Below are positions 44,627-53,736 of a stretch of DNA of 64,000 nucleotides, piece by piece. The translations under genes were made by a program, and so were the position numbers. The notes under the pieces are model-generated. The model was given only the letters and a program-made list of their open reading frames with translations, did no database searches and was not told the DNA's origin. The DNA is from Mesorhizobium loti (GTDB lineage Bacteria > Pseudomonadota > Alphaproteobacteria > Rhizobiales > Rhizobiaceae). The number at the start of each line of letters is the position of its first letter. Position 1 is the first letter of the stretch. The stretch is from NCBI RefSeq assembly GCF_013170705.1, contig NZ_CP033334.1:5743501-5807500 (forward strand). The letters run 5' to 3'.

Positions 44627-46987
44627 ATGGAGTCCGAGACCCTGCTCACCACCATGCATTGGGGGACCTACGAAGTCCGTGCCGAGAACGGCAGGCTCGT
44701 CAGCGTCGAGCCGTGGATCGGCGACCCCGATCCATCGCCGATCGGCAAGTCCATGCTCGGCACCGTGCAGGGCGACCTGCGTGTCTCCCGTCCTGCCATC
44801 CGGCGCGGCTGGCTGGAAGGGAACAGGTCCGGCGGCAGGGGCGGGCGCGGCGGCGAGGCTTTTGTCGAAGTCTCCTGGGAAACGGCACTGGACATCGTGG
44901 CGGCCGAACTGGACCGTGTTCGCGTCGAGCATGGCAACAGCGCAATCTATGCGGGCTCCTATGGATGGGCGAGCGCGGGGCGGTTCCACCATGCCCAGAG
45001 CCAGGTCCACCGCTTCCTCAACACGATCGGCGGCTATACGAGTTCGGTGCTCAGCTATTCCTACGGCGCGGCCGAGATCATCCTACCGCATGTGCTTGGC
45101 GGGACCGATGGCCTGACGGGCAATCATTCCACCTGGGACGGTATCGAACGGCATAGCGAACTGATCATCGCCTTTGGCGGCTTGCCCTGGCGCAATGCGC
45201 AGATACAAGGCGGCGGCGCGGCCCGTCACGAGGCCGCCGCGGCCTTGCGCAATGCTGTCGCCAACGGCGCCCGGCTGATCAATGTCTCGCCCGTGCGCGA
45301 TGACGCACCGCGTGGCGTCGAGACCGAATGGCTGGCGCTGCGACCGAACAGCGACACCGCCTTGATGCTGGCCCTGTGCCATGTCCTCCTCAGCGAGCAC
45401 CGTCATGACGAGGCATTCCTGGCGCGCTACTGCACCGGCTTCGAGGCTGTGCGGGCCTACATCCTGGGAGAAACCGACGGCCAGCCGAAAAGTCCAGCAT
45501 GGGCTGCCGCCCTGAGCGGCGTGGCGCAGGACAGGATCGTCGCCCTGGCCAGGGAAATGGCTACCAAGCGCACGATGTTGATGGTGAGCTGGTCCTTGCA
45601 GCGCGCCGACCATGGCGAACAGCCATACTGGGCGGCGATCACGCTTGCCGCGCTGCTCGGCCAGATCGGACTGCCGGGCGGCGGCCTTGGCTTCGGCTAT
45701 TCGTCGACCAACGGCGCCGGAAGACCGGAGATGGGATTCCGGTGGCCATCCGTGCCGCAAGGCAGGAACCAGGTTCCGGACTTCATCCCGGTCGCGCGGA
45801 TGGCCGATATGCTGCTCAACCCGGGCGGTTCCTTCGACTTCAACGGCGCCGCGATGACCTATCCCGACATCAGGCTGGTCTACTGGGCCGGCGGTAATCC
45901 GTTTCATCATCACCAGGACCTGAACCGGCTGGTGGAGGCTTGGCAGCGGCCTGAAACGATCATCGTCAACGAGCCCTTCTGGACGGCCACGGCGCGCCAT
46001 GCCGACATCGTGCTGCCGGTCACCACGCCGCTGGAGCGAAACGACCTCGCCTTCTCGAACCGGGAAAACCTCGTCGTCGCCATGAAGCAAGCGATCGACC
46101 CGGTTGGGGAAGCACGCGACGATTATCGGATCTTTGCCGACCTCTCGACGCGGCTCGGTACCGGCGAAGCCTTCACCGAAGGACGCGCGGCCAGCGACTG
46201 GATTCCCTTGCTTTACGAGCAGGCCAGGAACAATGCGAATGCGGCCGGAGTGGAGATGCCGCCCTTCGACCGTTTCTGGCATGACGGCCACGCCGACCTT
46301 GCCCGGCAGCTGACGTCGCAGACTTTGCTCGGTTCCTTCCGCGCCGATCCGGAGCGCCAGCGGCTGGCGACGCCATCGGGCCGCATAGAGCTGTTCTCGC
46401 AGACGATCGACTCCTTCGGCTATGACGACTGTCCCGGTCATGCCGTCTGGCGGGAGCCGAGGGAATGGCTGGGCAGCGAGCTTGCCAGCCGGTTCCCGCT
46501 GCATCTCCTGTCACCACAGCCCGCCGACAAGCTGCACAGCCAGTACGATCACGGTTCGGTCAGCCGGGCAGGCAAGGTGTCGGACCGCGCGCCGCTGTGG
46601 ATCAACCGGGCGGATGCCGCGGCGCGCGGTATCGTGGACGGAGCCGTCGTGCGCGTCTTCAACGATCGCGGAGCGTGCCTCGCGGGCGCGGTGCTGACGG
46701 ATGGACTGATCCCCGGCGTCGTCCAGTTGCCCACCGGTGCATGGTTTGACCCCTCCACGCCAGGACAGCCGCACAGTCTGGAAAGGCATGGCAATCCGAA
46801 CGTGCTGACGCCCGACCGGGGAACGTCGCGCCTTGCCCAATCACCGACCTGCAATTCGACGCTGGTCGAGGTATCTCGATTTGACGGAGCCGTCCCCCCG
46901 GTGACAGCCTTCGATCCGCCTGCCACAGTGCGTTTAGCCGATGTGCCCGGCCTGGCCGGACCGCAGCCCCATCACAAGGAGGCTTAG
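44627..46987 (+). CDS. Molybdopterin oxidoreductase, BisC/TorA-like
   Basis: This is a cytosolic DMSO-reductase-family enzyme of 786 residues that binds bis-MGD cofactor and should reduce S- or N-oxides. It has no signal peptide and no N-terminal iron-sulfur cysteines, as in biotin sulfoxide reductase. Family segments include GSYGWASAGRFHHAQSQVHR with a likely serine ligand, GLPWRNAQIQGGG, ADHGEQPYWAAI, YWAGGNPFHHHQDLNRL and a C-terminal QLPTGAWFDP. The gene sits between the receptor and permease genes of an ABC operon, so the imported compound may be an oxide. The ATG at 44627 is chosen over TTG at 44603. Confidence 0.9.
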   Translation: MESETLLTTMHWGTYEVRAENGRLVSVEPWIGDPDPSPIGKSMLGTVQGDLRVSRPAIRRGWLEGNRSGGRGGRGGEAFVEVSWETALDIVAAELDRVRVEHGNSAIYAGSYGWASAGRFHHAQSQVHRFLNTIGGYTSSVLSYSYGAAEIILPHVLGGTDGLTGNHSTWDGIERHSELIIAFGGLPWRNAQIQGGGAARHEAAAALRNAVANGARLINVSPVRDDAPRGVETEWLALRPNSDTALMLALCHVLLSEHRHDEAFLARYCTGFEAVRAYILGETDGQPKSPAWAAALSGVAQDRIVALAREMATKRTMLMVSWSLQRADHGEQPYWAAITLAALLGQIGLPGGGLGFGYSSTNGAGRPEMGFRWPSVPQGRNQVPDFIPVARMADMLLNPGGSFDFNGAAMTYPDIRLVYWAGGNPFHHHQDLNRLVEAWQRPETIIVNEPFWTATARHADIVLPVTTPLERNDLAFSNRENLVVAMKQAIDPVGEARDDYRIFADLSTRLGTGEAFTEGRAASDWIPLLYEQARNNANAAGVEMPPFDRFWHDGHADLARQLTSQTLLGSFRADPERQRLATPSGRIELFSQTIDSFGYDDCPGHAVWREPREWLGSELASRFPLHLLSPQPADKLHSQYDHGSVSRAGKVSDRAPLWINRADAAARGIVDGAVVRVFNDRGACLAGAVLTDGLIPGVVQLPTGAWFDPSTPGQPHSLERHGNPNVLTPDRGTSRLAQSPTCNSTLVEVSRFDGAVPPVTAFDPPATVRLADVPGLAGPQPHHKEA

Positions 46988-46989
46988 CC

Positions 46990-47943
46990 ATTCTTTCCTT
47001 CTTTGCCCGGCGTGTTTCGCTGTCGCTTGTGACGCTGTTCCTGCTCAGCATCATGGTGTTCCTGGGCGGCCAGGTTCTGCCCGGTAATGTCGGGCGTGCG
47101 ATCCTGGGGCCGTTTGCCGACCAGCGCGCGGTCGACGCGCTCAATCATACGCTCGGTGTCGACCGGCCGCTGCTCACCCAATATGCGACCTGGATCTGGA
47201 ATTTTGTCCGCGGCGACATGGGCACGTCCTACATCTTCCGCTCGCCGGTGGCGCCATTCGTCATCGATGCCTTGGGCAATTCGATGAAGCTGGCCGCGGT
47301 CGCCTTCGTGCTGGTGGTGCCGATCGGTATCCTCGGCGGCGTCGTGGCGGCGCTCAACCTCAACCGGCCGCTCGACCGCATCATCAGCCTTGGCGGCTTG
47401 TCGGTGACCGTGCTGCCGGAATTCGTCACCGGCATCATCCTGATCCTGATCTTCGGCGTGTGGCTGCGCTGGCTGCCGATCTCGGCGGCATGGCCGAAGG
47501 ATGCCGGCTTCTTCACCCAGCTCTATTATCTGATCCTGCCGTCGCTGCCGCTGTTCCTGGTGCTGTTCGGCTATATCGCGCGCATGGCGCGTTCCGGCAT
47601 GATCGAGGCGCTTGATTCCGATTATACGAGAACCGCGGTGCTCAAGGGCCTGCCCTGGCGCACGGTGATCTGGCGCCATGTGCTGCGCAATGCGCTGCTG
47701 CCGACCATCACCGTCATCGCCACCCAGACCGGCTATCTCATCGGCGGCCTGGTGGTGATCGAGACGCTGTTCCGCTACCAGGGCATCGGCTCGCTGATCT
47801 TCACCGCCGCGCGCGGCAAGGACTTTCCGATGCTGGAATCGGGCATCCTGACCATCGGCATCGTCTATGCCGTGGCGACGTTGATCGCCGACTTCCTCTA
47901 TTCCGTGCTCAATCCACGCATCCGGCTGGGGTCAGACCAATGA
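46990..47943 (+). CDS. ABC transporter permease, DppB type, with ATT start
   Basis: This is the inner-membrane permease of a dipeptide-type importer, 317 residues with six helices. AAGGAGG lies at 46976-46982, seven bases before an ATT codon at 46990 that is in frame. Starting there gives LSFFARRVSLSLVTLFLLSI, the normal DppB opening. The first ATG/GTG in frame is GTG at 47029, which would delete half of the first helix and has no ribosome site. The EAA loop is EALDSDYTRTAVLKGLPW. The gene follows the molybdoenzyme gene by two bases. Confidence 0.88.
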   Translation: MLSFFARRVSLSLVTLFLLSIMVFLGGQVLPGNVGRAILGPFADQRAVDALNHTLGVDRPLLTQYATWIWNFVRGDMGTSYIFRSPVAPFVIDALGNSMKLAAVAFVLVVPIGILGGVVAALNLNRPLDRIISLGGLSVTVLPEFVTGIILILIFGVWLRWLPISAAWPKDAGFFTQLYYLILPSLPLFLVLFGYIARMARSGMIEALDSDYTRTAVLKGLPWRTVIWRHVLRNALLPTITVIATQTGYLIGGLVVIETLFRYQGIGSLIFTAARGKDFPMLESGILTIGIVYAVATLIADFLYSVLNPRIRLGSDQ

Positions 47944-48818
47944 GCGCCGTGCAGACCACCTCTCCCCCACAAGACGGCACGCGCCGGCGCAGTCCCCTCG
48001 CGGAAGTCCTCTTCTCGCTCATGCGCTCGCGGACCTTCCTCGTCGGCCTTTTCATCGTGCTGTTCTGGGTCGCCTGCGCGCTCTTCGGCGAGCACTTCGC
48101 ACCCTACGATCCGCTTGCCGACGACATCATCAACGCGCTGGCGCCGCCTTCGTCCGAACACTGGTTCGGCACCGACCAGATCGGCCGCGACGTCTTCTCA
48201 CGCGTCATTGTCGGCTCGCGCGACATCCTCACCGTCGCGCCACTGGCGACCTTGCTGGCGACGGTTGCCGGCACGGCGCTTGGCTTGCTCACCGGTTATT
48301 TCCGCGGCATTGTCGACGATGTCGTCAGCCGCGTCCTGGAAGCCTTCATGGCCATCCCCGTGGTCATCGTCGCGTTGCTGGCCATCGTCGCGCTCGGCAC
48401 CTCCAAGGCCACCGTCATCGTCGTCATTGGGCTGAGCTTCGCGCCGATCATCGCCCGCACCGTGCGCTCGGCGGTGCTGGCCGAGCGCGAACTGGATTAC
48501 GTCGCAGCCGCGCAGTTGAGGCACGAGAGCGCCTTCCACACGATGTTCGTCGAGATCCTGCCCAACGTCATCCCGCCGATCCTGGTCGAGACCACCGTGC
48601 GGCTGGGCTACGCCATCTTCGCGGTCGCCACGCTCTCCTTCATGGGTTTCGGCATCCAGCCGCCCTCACCCGACTGGGGGCTGTCGATCTCCAGCAATTA
48701 CGGCATGATCGGCGGCGGCTTCTGGTGGACGGTGCTGTTCGACGCACTCGCCATCGCCTCGCTGGTGATCGGTGTCAACCTTGTGGCCGACGGCGTTCAT
48801 GGAGCGCTCAATGACTAA
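47940..48818 (+). CDS. ABC transporter permease, DppC type
   Basis: This 292-residue inner-membrane permease partners DppB. It has the family N terminus (RSRTFLVGLFIVLFWVACAL), then FAPYDPLADD and HWFGTDQIGRDVFSRVIVGS, and an EAA loop in ELDYVAAAQLRHESAFHTMF. Its start overlaps the DppB stop (ATGA). Confidence 0.93.
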   Translation: MSAVQTTSPPQDGTRRRSPLAEVLFSLMRSRTFLVGLFIVLFWVACALFGEHFAPYDPLADDIINALAPPSSEHWFGTDQIGRDVFSRVIVGSRDILTVAPLATLLATVAGTALGLLTGYFRGIVDDVVSRVLEAFMAIPVVIVALLAIVALGTSKATVIVVIGLSFAPIIARTVRSAVLAERELDYVAAAQLRHESAFHTMFVEILPNVIPPILVETTVRLGYAIFAVATLSFMGFGIQPPSPDWGLSISSNYGMIGGGFWWTVLFDALAIASLVIGVNLVADGVHGALND

Positions 48819-50853
48819 CTCCGCGAAGGCGCAAAACGCGCTCGAACTCACCGACCTGTCGGTCGCCTACCGGGTGGCCGGGCGCAATCGGGCCGTGCTG
48901 CGCAATCTCAGCCTCAACATCGGGCAAGGCGAGGCCTATGGGCTCGTCGGCGAATCCGGCTGCGGCAAATCCACCGTGGCGCTCACCGTCGTGCGCTATC
49001 TGCCGAGGAACGGCTCGATATCGGGCGGCGCGATCTCGCTCGACGGCCAGGACGTGATGAAGCTCGACGCCGAAGCCTTGCGGCGCGCGCGCGCCGAAAG
49101 CGTCTCGATGGTCTACCAGGATCCCGGCAAGGCGCTGAACCCGTCGATCCGCATCGGCCGCCAGTTGACCGAGATCTTCGAGCTTGGCGGCATAACGGGC
49201 GAGGCGGCCACCGATCGCGCCATCGCCATGCTCAACCGGGTGCGCATCTCCGATCCGCCAAGCGTCATGCAGCGCTATCCGCACCAACTCTCCGGCGGCA
49301 TGCAGCAGCGCGTGGCGATCGCCATGGCGCTGGCCAACGATCCCTCGATGCTGATCCTCGACGAACCGACCACCGGCCTCGATGCGACGGTCGAGGCCGA
49401 GGTGCTCGACCTTATCGCGCAGCTCAGGCAAGAGCTGTCGGCCTCGATCCTGTTCATCAGCCACAACCTCGCCGTCGTGTCCAACATGTGCGACCGGGTC
49501 GGCGTGCTCTATGCCGGGATGCTGGTCGAGGAGGGACCGACCGATGTCGTCTTCAACGACCCGCGCCATCCCTATACGGTAGCACTCCTACGCTGCCTGC
49601 CGCGCGGCGGCCAGCGCAAGGACCAGGGGCGGCTCGACACCATTCCGGGCTTCCTGCCGGGTATTGGCGCCGACATCAAAGGCTGTGCCTTCGCCGACCG
49701 CTGCGCCTTGGCGGACGACCGCTGCCGCACCGAATTGCCGCCGCTCTATGATCTGAGCGACGAGCGAGGCAAGCGCCTGTCGCGCTGCTTCCATCACGAC
49801 AGGGCGCAAGCCCTGCCACGCGCCACACCGAGCGACGTGGCGGCAGCGCCCAAGCCGGCAACCGCACCGGTGCTGCGTGTCGCCGGACTGAACAAGACCT
49901 ATGCCAGCCATGGCCATCCCTTGCGCGCGGTGAAGGATGTCTCGCTCGATCTGCGGCCCGGCGAGACGCTGGGGCTGGTCGGCGAATCCGGCAGCGGCAA
50001 GACGACCTTCGCCAGGCTGCTGCTCGGCCTTGTGCCCCCCGATGACGGCGGCACCATCGAGCTCGAGGGCAAGGCGCTGGCGCCGAAGCTGGAGAACCGT
50101 GGCGACGATCAGGTCAAGGCGATGCAGATCGTCTTCCAGAACCCGGACTCGGCCCTCAATCGCGCGCATTCGATCCGCCATATCCTCGGCCGCGCCTTGA
50201 AGCGGCTCGCCGGCCTCTCGGGCAAGGCACAGGAGGCACGCCTCGACGACCTCGTCCGCTCGGTGCGCCTCACCGACCGGCATCTGGCCGTCAAGCCGCG
50301 CCAGCTCTCAGGCGGGCTGAAGCAGCGCGTCGCCATCGCGCGTGCTTTCGCCGGCGATCCCCGCATCGTGGTCTGCGACGAGCCAACCTCGGCACTCGAC
50401 GTCTCCGTCCAGGCGGCGATCCTCAACCTGCTCGCCGATTTGCAGGCCAAGGAAGACGTCAGCTACATCTTCATCTCGCACGACCTTGGCGTGGTGCGTT
50501 ACCTCTCCGACAAGATCGCCGTGCTCTATCTCGGCCGCATCATGGAGATTGGGCCATCGGAGGAAGTCTTCTCCGGACCGCATCACCCCTATACGGAAGC
50601 GCTGCTGTCGGCGGTACCCAAGCTTGACCAGACCGAGACGGCGCGCATTCGGCTCGACGGCGAGATCCCCAGCGCCACCAACCCGCCCTCGGGATGTGTG
50701 TTCCACACGCGCTGCCCGCGCAAGATCGGCCCGATCTGCGAGCAGCAGGAGCCGCCACTGGCCCAGGCCCAGCCCGGACACTCGATCCGCTGTCACATCC
50801 CCTATGCGGAGCTGGCGAGGCTGCAGAAGGGGGGCGTGACCGAGCCGGCGTAG
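48811..50853 (+). CDS. Fused ABC transporter ATPase, DppD-DppF type
   Basis: This single 680-residue protein has both ATPase domains of an oligopeptide-type importer. Domain 1 has Walker A GESGCGKST and LSGGMQQRV, then the GCAFADRCALADDRC oligopeptide C-terminal segment. Domain 2 (from about residue 355) has GESGSGKTT and LSGGLKQRV, and ends with GCVFHTRCPRKIGPIC. Fusion guarantees a 1:1 pair. The start overlaps the DppC stop. Confidence 0.93.
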   Translation: MTNSAKAQNALELTDLSVAYRVAGRNRAVLRNLSLNIGQGEAYGLVGESGCGKSTVALTVVRYLPRNGSISGGAISLDGQDVMKLDAEALRRARAESVSMVYQDPGKALNPSIRIGRQLTEIFELGGITGEAATDRAIAMLNRVRISDPPSVMQRYPHQLSGGMQQRVAIAMALANDPSMLILDEPTTGLDATVEAEVLDLIAQLRQELSASILFISHNLAVVSNMCDRVGVLYAGMLVEEGPTDVVFNDPRHPYTVALLRCLPRGGQRKDQGRLDTIPGFLPGIGADIKGCAFADRCALADDRCRTELPPLYDLSDERGKRLSRCFHHDRAQALPRATPSDVAAAPKPATAPVLRVAGLNKTYASHGHPLRAVKDVSLDLRPGETLGLVGESGSGKTTFARLLLGLVPPDDGGTIELEGKALAPKLENRGDDQVKAMQIVFQNPDSALNRAHSIRHILGRALKRLAGLSGKAQEARLDDLVRSVRLTDRHLAVKPRQLSGGLKQRVAIARAFAGDPRIVVCDEPTSALDVSVQAAILNLLADLQAKEDVSYIFISHDLGVVRYLSDKIAVLYLGRIMEIGPSEEVFSGPHHPYTEALLSAVPKLDQTETARIRLDGEIPSATNPPSGCVFHTRCPRKIGPICEQQEPPLAQAQPGHSIRCHIPYAELARLQKGGVTEPA

Positions 50854-50890
50854 CAAGGCATCGCTGCGGATGACCGCATGCGCCGGTCGG

Positions 50891-51793
50891 CTACACCTGG
50901 CCGGCCATGCCGAGCGATCGGTCACCTTCCGAAAAGCCCTGGCCTTTGGCCCAATCCCTGGCCAGCGCACGCAAACCCGTCAGTGCGACATCCAGCACAT
51001 CAGACGAAACCGGGTTGCTCGGATAGGCAAGGTAGATCGGCCGCTGGAACACCGGCGCGTTGCCGATGCGCCGCATTTCTCCGCGCTCGATATGGCCGCT
51101 GACGGCGCTGAGCGGCAGGTAGGCCGCCGCCTGCTGCGACAGCACATGCTGCAGGCCGATGAAGACCAGCCCGGCCGAAATGGCCGGCTTGACCATGCCG
51201 GCAAAGGCACGGTCGTGCTCGATGCGGAATTCGAGCCCCCAGTCCATAAGGATGTAGTTTTCGGTCCATGGCTTGGTCTGCGCGGCATGCTGGACAAGCA
51301 CCACCTGATCGACGGCCAGCGTTTCATAGACGATGCCGGGATGCGGGCGCGGCAGATAGAGGATGCAGATGTCGAGCAGTCCTTCCGCCAGTTGGTCGAT
51401 GGCCAGATCCGGGAAACTGCCCTCGAGCCGTAGCGCCACGTTCGGCCGCCTAGCGCGCATCCACTCGACCCATGGCGAGGTGATGCGCTCCCACAGATAG
51501 GCGGGCGCGGTCAGCCGCAGCAGGCTGTCATAGCCATCGGGAACTGCGATATCCTGCCTCGATTGCTCCCAGGTGCGGGTGATGGAAGAGGCGTGCGGCA
51601 GGAACTGCCGGCCGGCAGGCGTGAGCGTGACGCCGTCACGATCGCGCACGAAAAGCCGGCGCCCCAACTGCTCCTCCAGCCCCCTGATCCGCGCGCTGAC
51701 CGTGGATTGCGCAAGGTTGAGGCGGCTGGCCGCGACGGTGAAGCTGCCATGCTCGGCGACTTCCAGGAAACTGCGCAGGTTCTCGGTATCCAT
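50891..51793 (-). CDS. LysR family transcriptional regulator
   Basis: This 300-residue regulator begins MDTENLRSFLEVAEHGSFTV with the helix-turn-helix AASRLNLAQSTVSARIRGLE. It is divergent from the second binding protein gene, and a 17-base dyad lies between them. The ATG at 51793 has GAGGTG upstream and is preferred over 51808. Confidence 0.9.
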   Translation of the reverse strand: MDTENLRSFLEVAEHGSFTVAASRLNLAQSTVSARIRGLEEQLGRRLFVRDRDGVTLTPAGRQFLPHASSITRTWEQSRQDIAVPDGYDSLLRLTAPAYLWERITSPWVEWMRARRPNVALRLEGSFPDLAIDQLAEGLLDICILYLPRPHPGIVYETLAVDQVVLVQHAAQTKPWTENYILMDWGLEFRIEHDRAFAGMVKPAISAGLVFIGLQHVLSQQAAAYLPLSAVSGHIERGEMRRIGNAPVFQRPIYLAYPSNPVSSDVLDVALTGLRALARDWAKGQGFSEGDRSLGMAGQV

Positions 51794-51805
51794 GGTCACA
51801 CCTCG

Positions 51806-51822
51806 CATCGAAAATTTCGATG
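51806..51822. promoter_or_regulatory. LysR-type operator
   Basis: CATCGAAA-A-TTTCGATG is a perfect 17-base dyad that contains a T-N11-A LysR core (51808-51820). It lies 13 bases from the LysR start and about 90 bases from the binding protein start. Confidence 0.6.
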
Positions 51823-51908
51823 ACCCCTATCAAAAAATATCGCTTTCCGGTCGCGGTCAACAATGACCTAAATGGCCGATCCCCCGAGGGCAAGCGAGGA
51901 ATGCAGCC

Positions 51909-53564
51909 ATGCCAACGCCTTTCGTGACGATCGACGCCGCCCGCAAAAATCTGACCGCAATCGAAAATTCCGCTGTCGACGAACTGCTTGCCGGCAGGCT
52001 CGACCGCCGCGATTTCCTGCGTCATGGCAGCGTTCTTGGCCTTTCCCTGCCGTTCCTGGGCAGCCTTGTCACCGCTGCCGGCCTCGGCACGCAAAAGGCC
52101 CGCGCCGAGGGCAAGCCGGGCGGCACGGTGCGCGCCGGCGTCGCCACGCCGGGCGGCGCCATCGATCCCATCACCTACTATGACAGCGGCAGCTACCAGC
52201 TGGTTTTCCAGACCGCCGAGTTTCTGTGCGTCACGCAACCGGATCTCACCCTGAAGCCGGTGCTGGCGGAGAGCTGGTCGCCGAACGCCGATGGCAGTGT
52301 ATGGACCTTCAAGCTGCGCAAGGGCGTGAAATTCCACAATGGCGAGGACTTCAAGGCCGACGACGTGGTCGCGACCTTCGATCGCCTCGCGGATCCCAAC
52401 GGCGCCTCTAACGCGCTTTCGGTGTTCAAGGGCCTGCTGTCGAAGGGCGGCACGCGGAAGATTGACGACCACACCGTCGCCTTCCATCTCGATCAACCGA
52501 ACGGCAGCTTTCCCTATTCGGTGTCGATCGACAATTACAACGCCGTCATCCTGCCGGCGAGCTACAAGGGCGACTACGAAAAGACCTTCGAGGGCACCGG
52601 CCCGTTCCGGCTGGAGAGCTACACGCCGAAGGTCGGCGCGACCTTCGTGCGCAACCAGGACTATTGGGGCGAGAAGGCCCTGCCCGACCGGCTCGAATTC
52701 AAGTTCTACGGCGACGTGCAGCCGCGCATCCTGGCGCTGCAGGCCGGCGAGGTCGATGTCCTCGACGCAGTACCGCTCGATGTCAGCCAGGTGGTGCTCA
52801 ACAGCCCAGACATCACCGTGCTGCGCGTCGCCTCGACCGCGCATCGCCAGTTGCACATGCGTTGCGACACCGGCCCGTTCACCGACAAGCGCGTGCGCCA
52901 GGCGCTGGCGCTCAGCATCGACCGCTCCAAGCTGGTCGATGGTCTCTGCCGCGGCATGGCGGCAACAGGCAATGACAGCCCGTTCGCGCCCGCCTTCCCC
53001 GCCACCGACAAGTCCGTGCCGCAGCGTGTCCAGGATATCGCCAAGGCCAAACAACTGCTCGAAGCGGCCGGCCTCGCCAACGGCTTCGACATGACCCTGA
53101 CGACGCTGCGCTATTCCGACATCCCGGGCTATGCGCAGCTGTTCCAGAATTTCGTCAAGGAGATCGGTGCCCGCATCGCGCTCAACATCGAGGACCAGGA
53201 CAAATATTACGGCAAGGCGGTATTCGGCCAGTCGGACTGGCTGGACAGCCCGTTGGGGATCACCGACTACGCGCATCGCAGCGTGCCCAACGTCTTCCTC
53301 AAGAGCCCGCTGGTCAGCGACGGCCCGTGGAACGCGGCGCATTTCAAGAGCACGGCCTATGACGGCATGGTTACCAGCTATCTCAAGGCGCTCGACATCG
53401 GCGCGCAGCGCGCGGCCGCATCCGACATCCAGAAACTGCTGCTCGACGAGACGCCGGTGATCTTCAGCTATTTCCCGGATCTGCTGGTGCCGGTGCGCAA
53501 GAATGTCAGCGGCCTGCCGCCGATCGCGGCCGGACTGCTGCTCGATCGCGTATCGCTGGGATAG
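51909..53564 (+). CDS. Tat-exported ABC substrate-binding protein, second paralogue
   Basis: This family 5 receptor of 551 residues is clearly paralogous to the protein at 42840. The twin-arginine signal is LDRRDFLRHGSVLGLSLPFL, again with R33-R34, followed by TAAGLG. Shared patterns are WTFKLRKGVKFHNGE, TGPFRLESYTPKVG and KRVRQALALSIDRSKL. No permease or ATPase genes follow, so it probably uses the transporter encoded at 46990-50853. The divergent LysR gene is its likely regulator. Confidence 0.9.
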   Translation: MPTPFVTIDAARKNLTAIENSAVDELLAGRLDRRDFLRHGSVLGLSLPFLGSLVTAAGLGTQKARAEGKPGGTVRAGVATPGGAIDPITYYDSGSYQLVFQTAEFLCVTQPDLTLKPVLAESWSPNADGSVWTFKLRKGVKFHNGEDFKADDVVATFDRLADPNGASNALSVFKGLLSKGGTRKIDDHTVAFHLDQPNGSFPYSVSIDNYNAVILPASYKGDYEKTFEGTGPFRLESYTPKVGATFVRNQDYWGEKALPDRLEFKFYGDVQPRILALQAGEVDVLDAVPLDVSQVVLNSPDITVLRVASTAHRQLHMRCDTGPFTDKRVRQALALSIDRSKLVDGLCRGMAATGNDSPFAPAFPATDKSVPQRVQDIAKAKQLLEAAGLANGFDMTLTTLRYSDIPGYAQLFQNFVKEIGARIALNIEDQDKYYGKAVFGQSDWLDSPLGITDYAHRSVPNVFLKSPLVSDGPWNAAHFKSTAYDGMVTSYLKALDIGAQRAAASDIQKLLLDETPVIFSYFPDLLVPVRKNVSGLPPIAAGLLLDRVSLG

Positions 53565-53736
53565 AGGCCGGATTGGACAATTCTGTCTTTCGGGCGGTGC
53601 GGCTATCCCTTGGCAGGCTGCAAAGAGCGATGGGGGGCCATCGCTCGAGCCGCTCGATGCAAGAGAAACCCGCCGCCCGGAAACCCTCCGACACCATGGC
53701 TCAATCCAGGTTCATCTCGCTTTGCGCCAACGCTCG

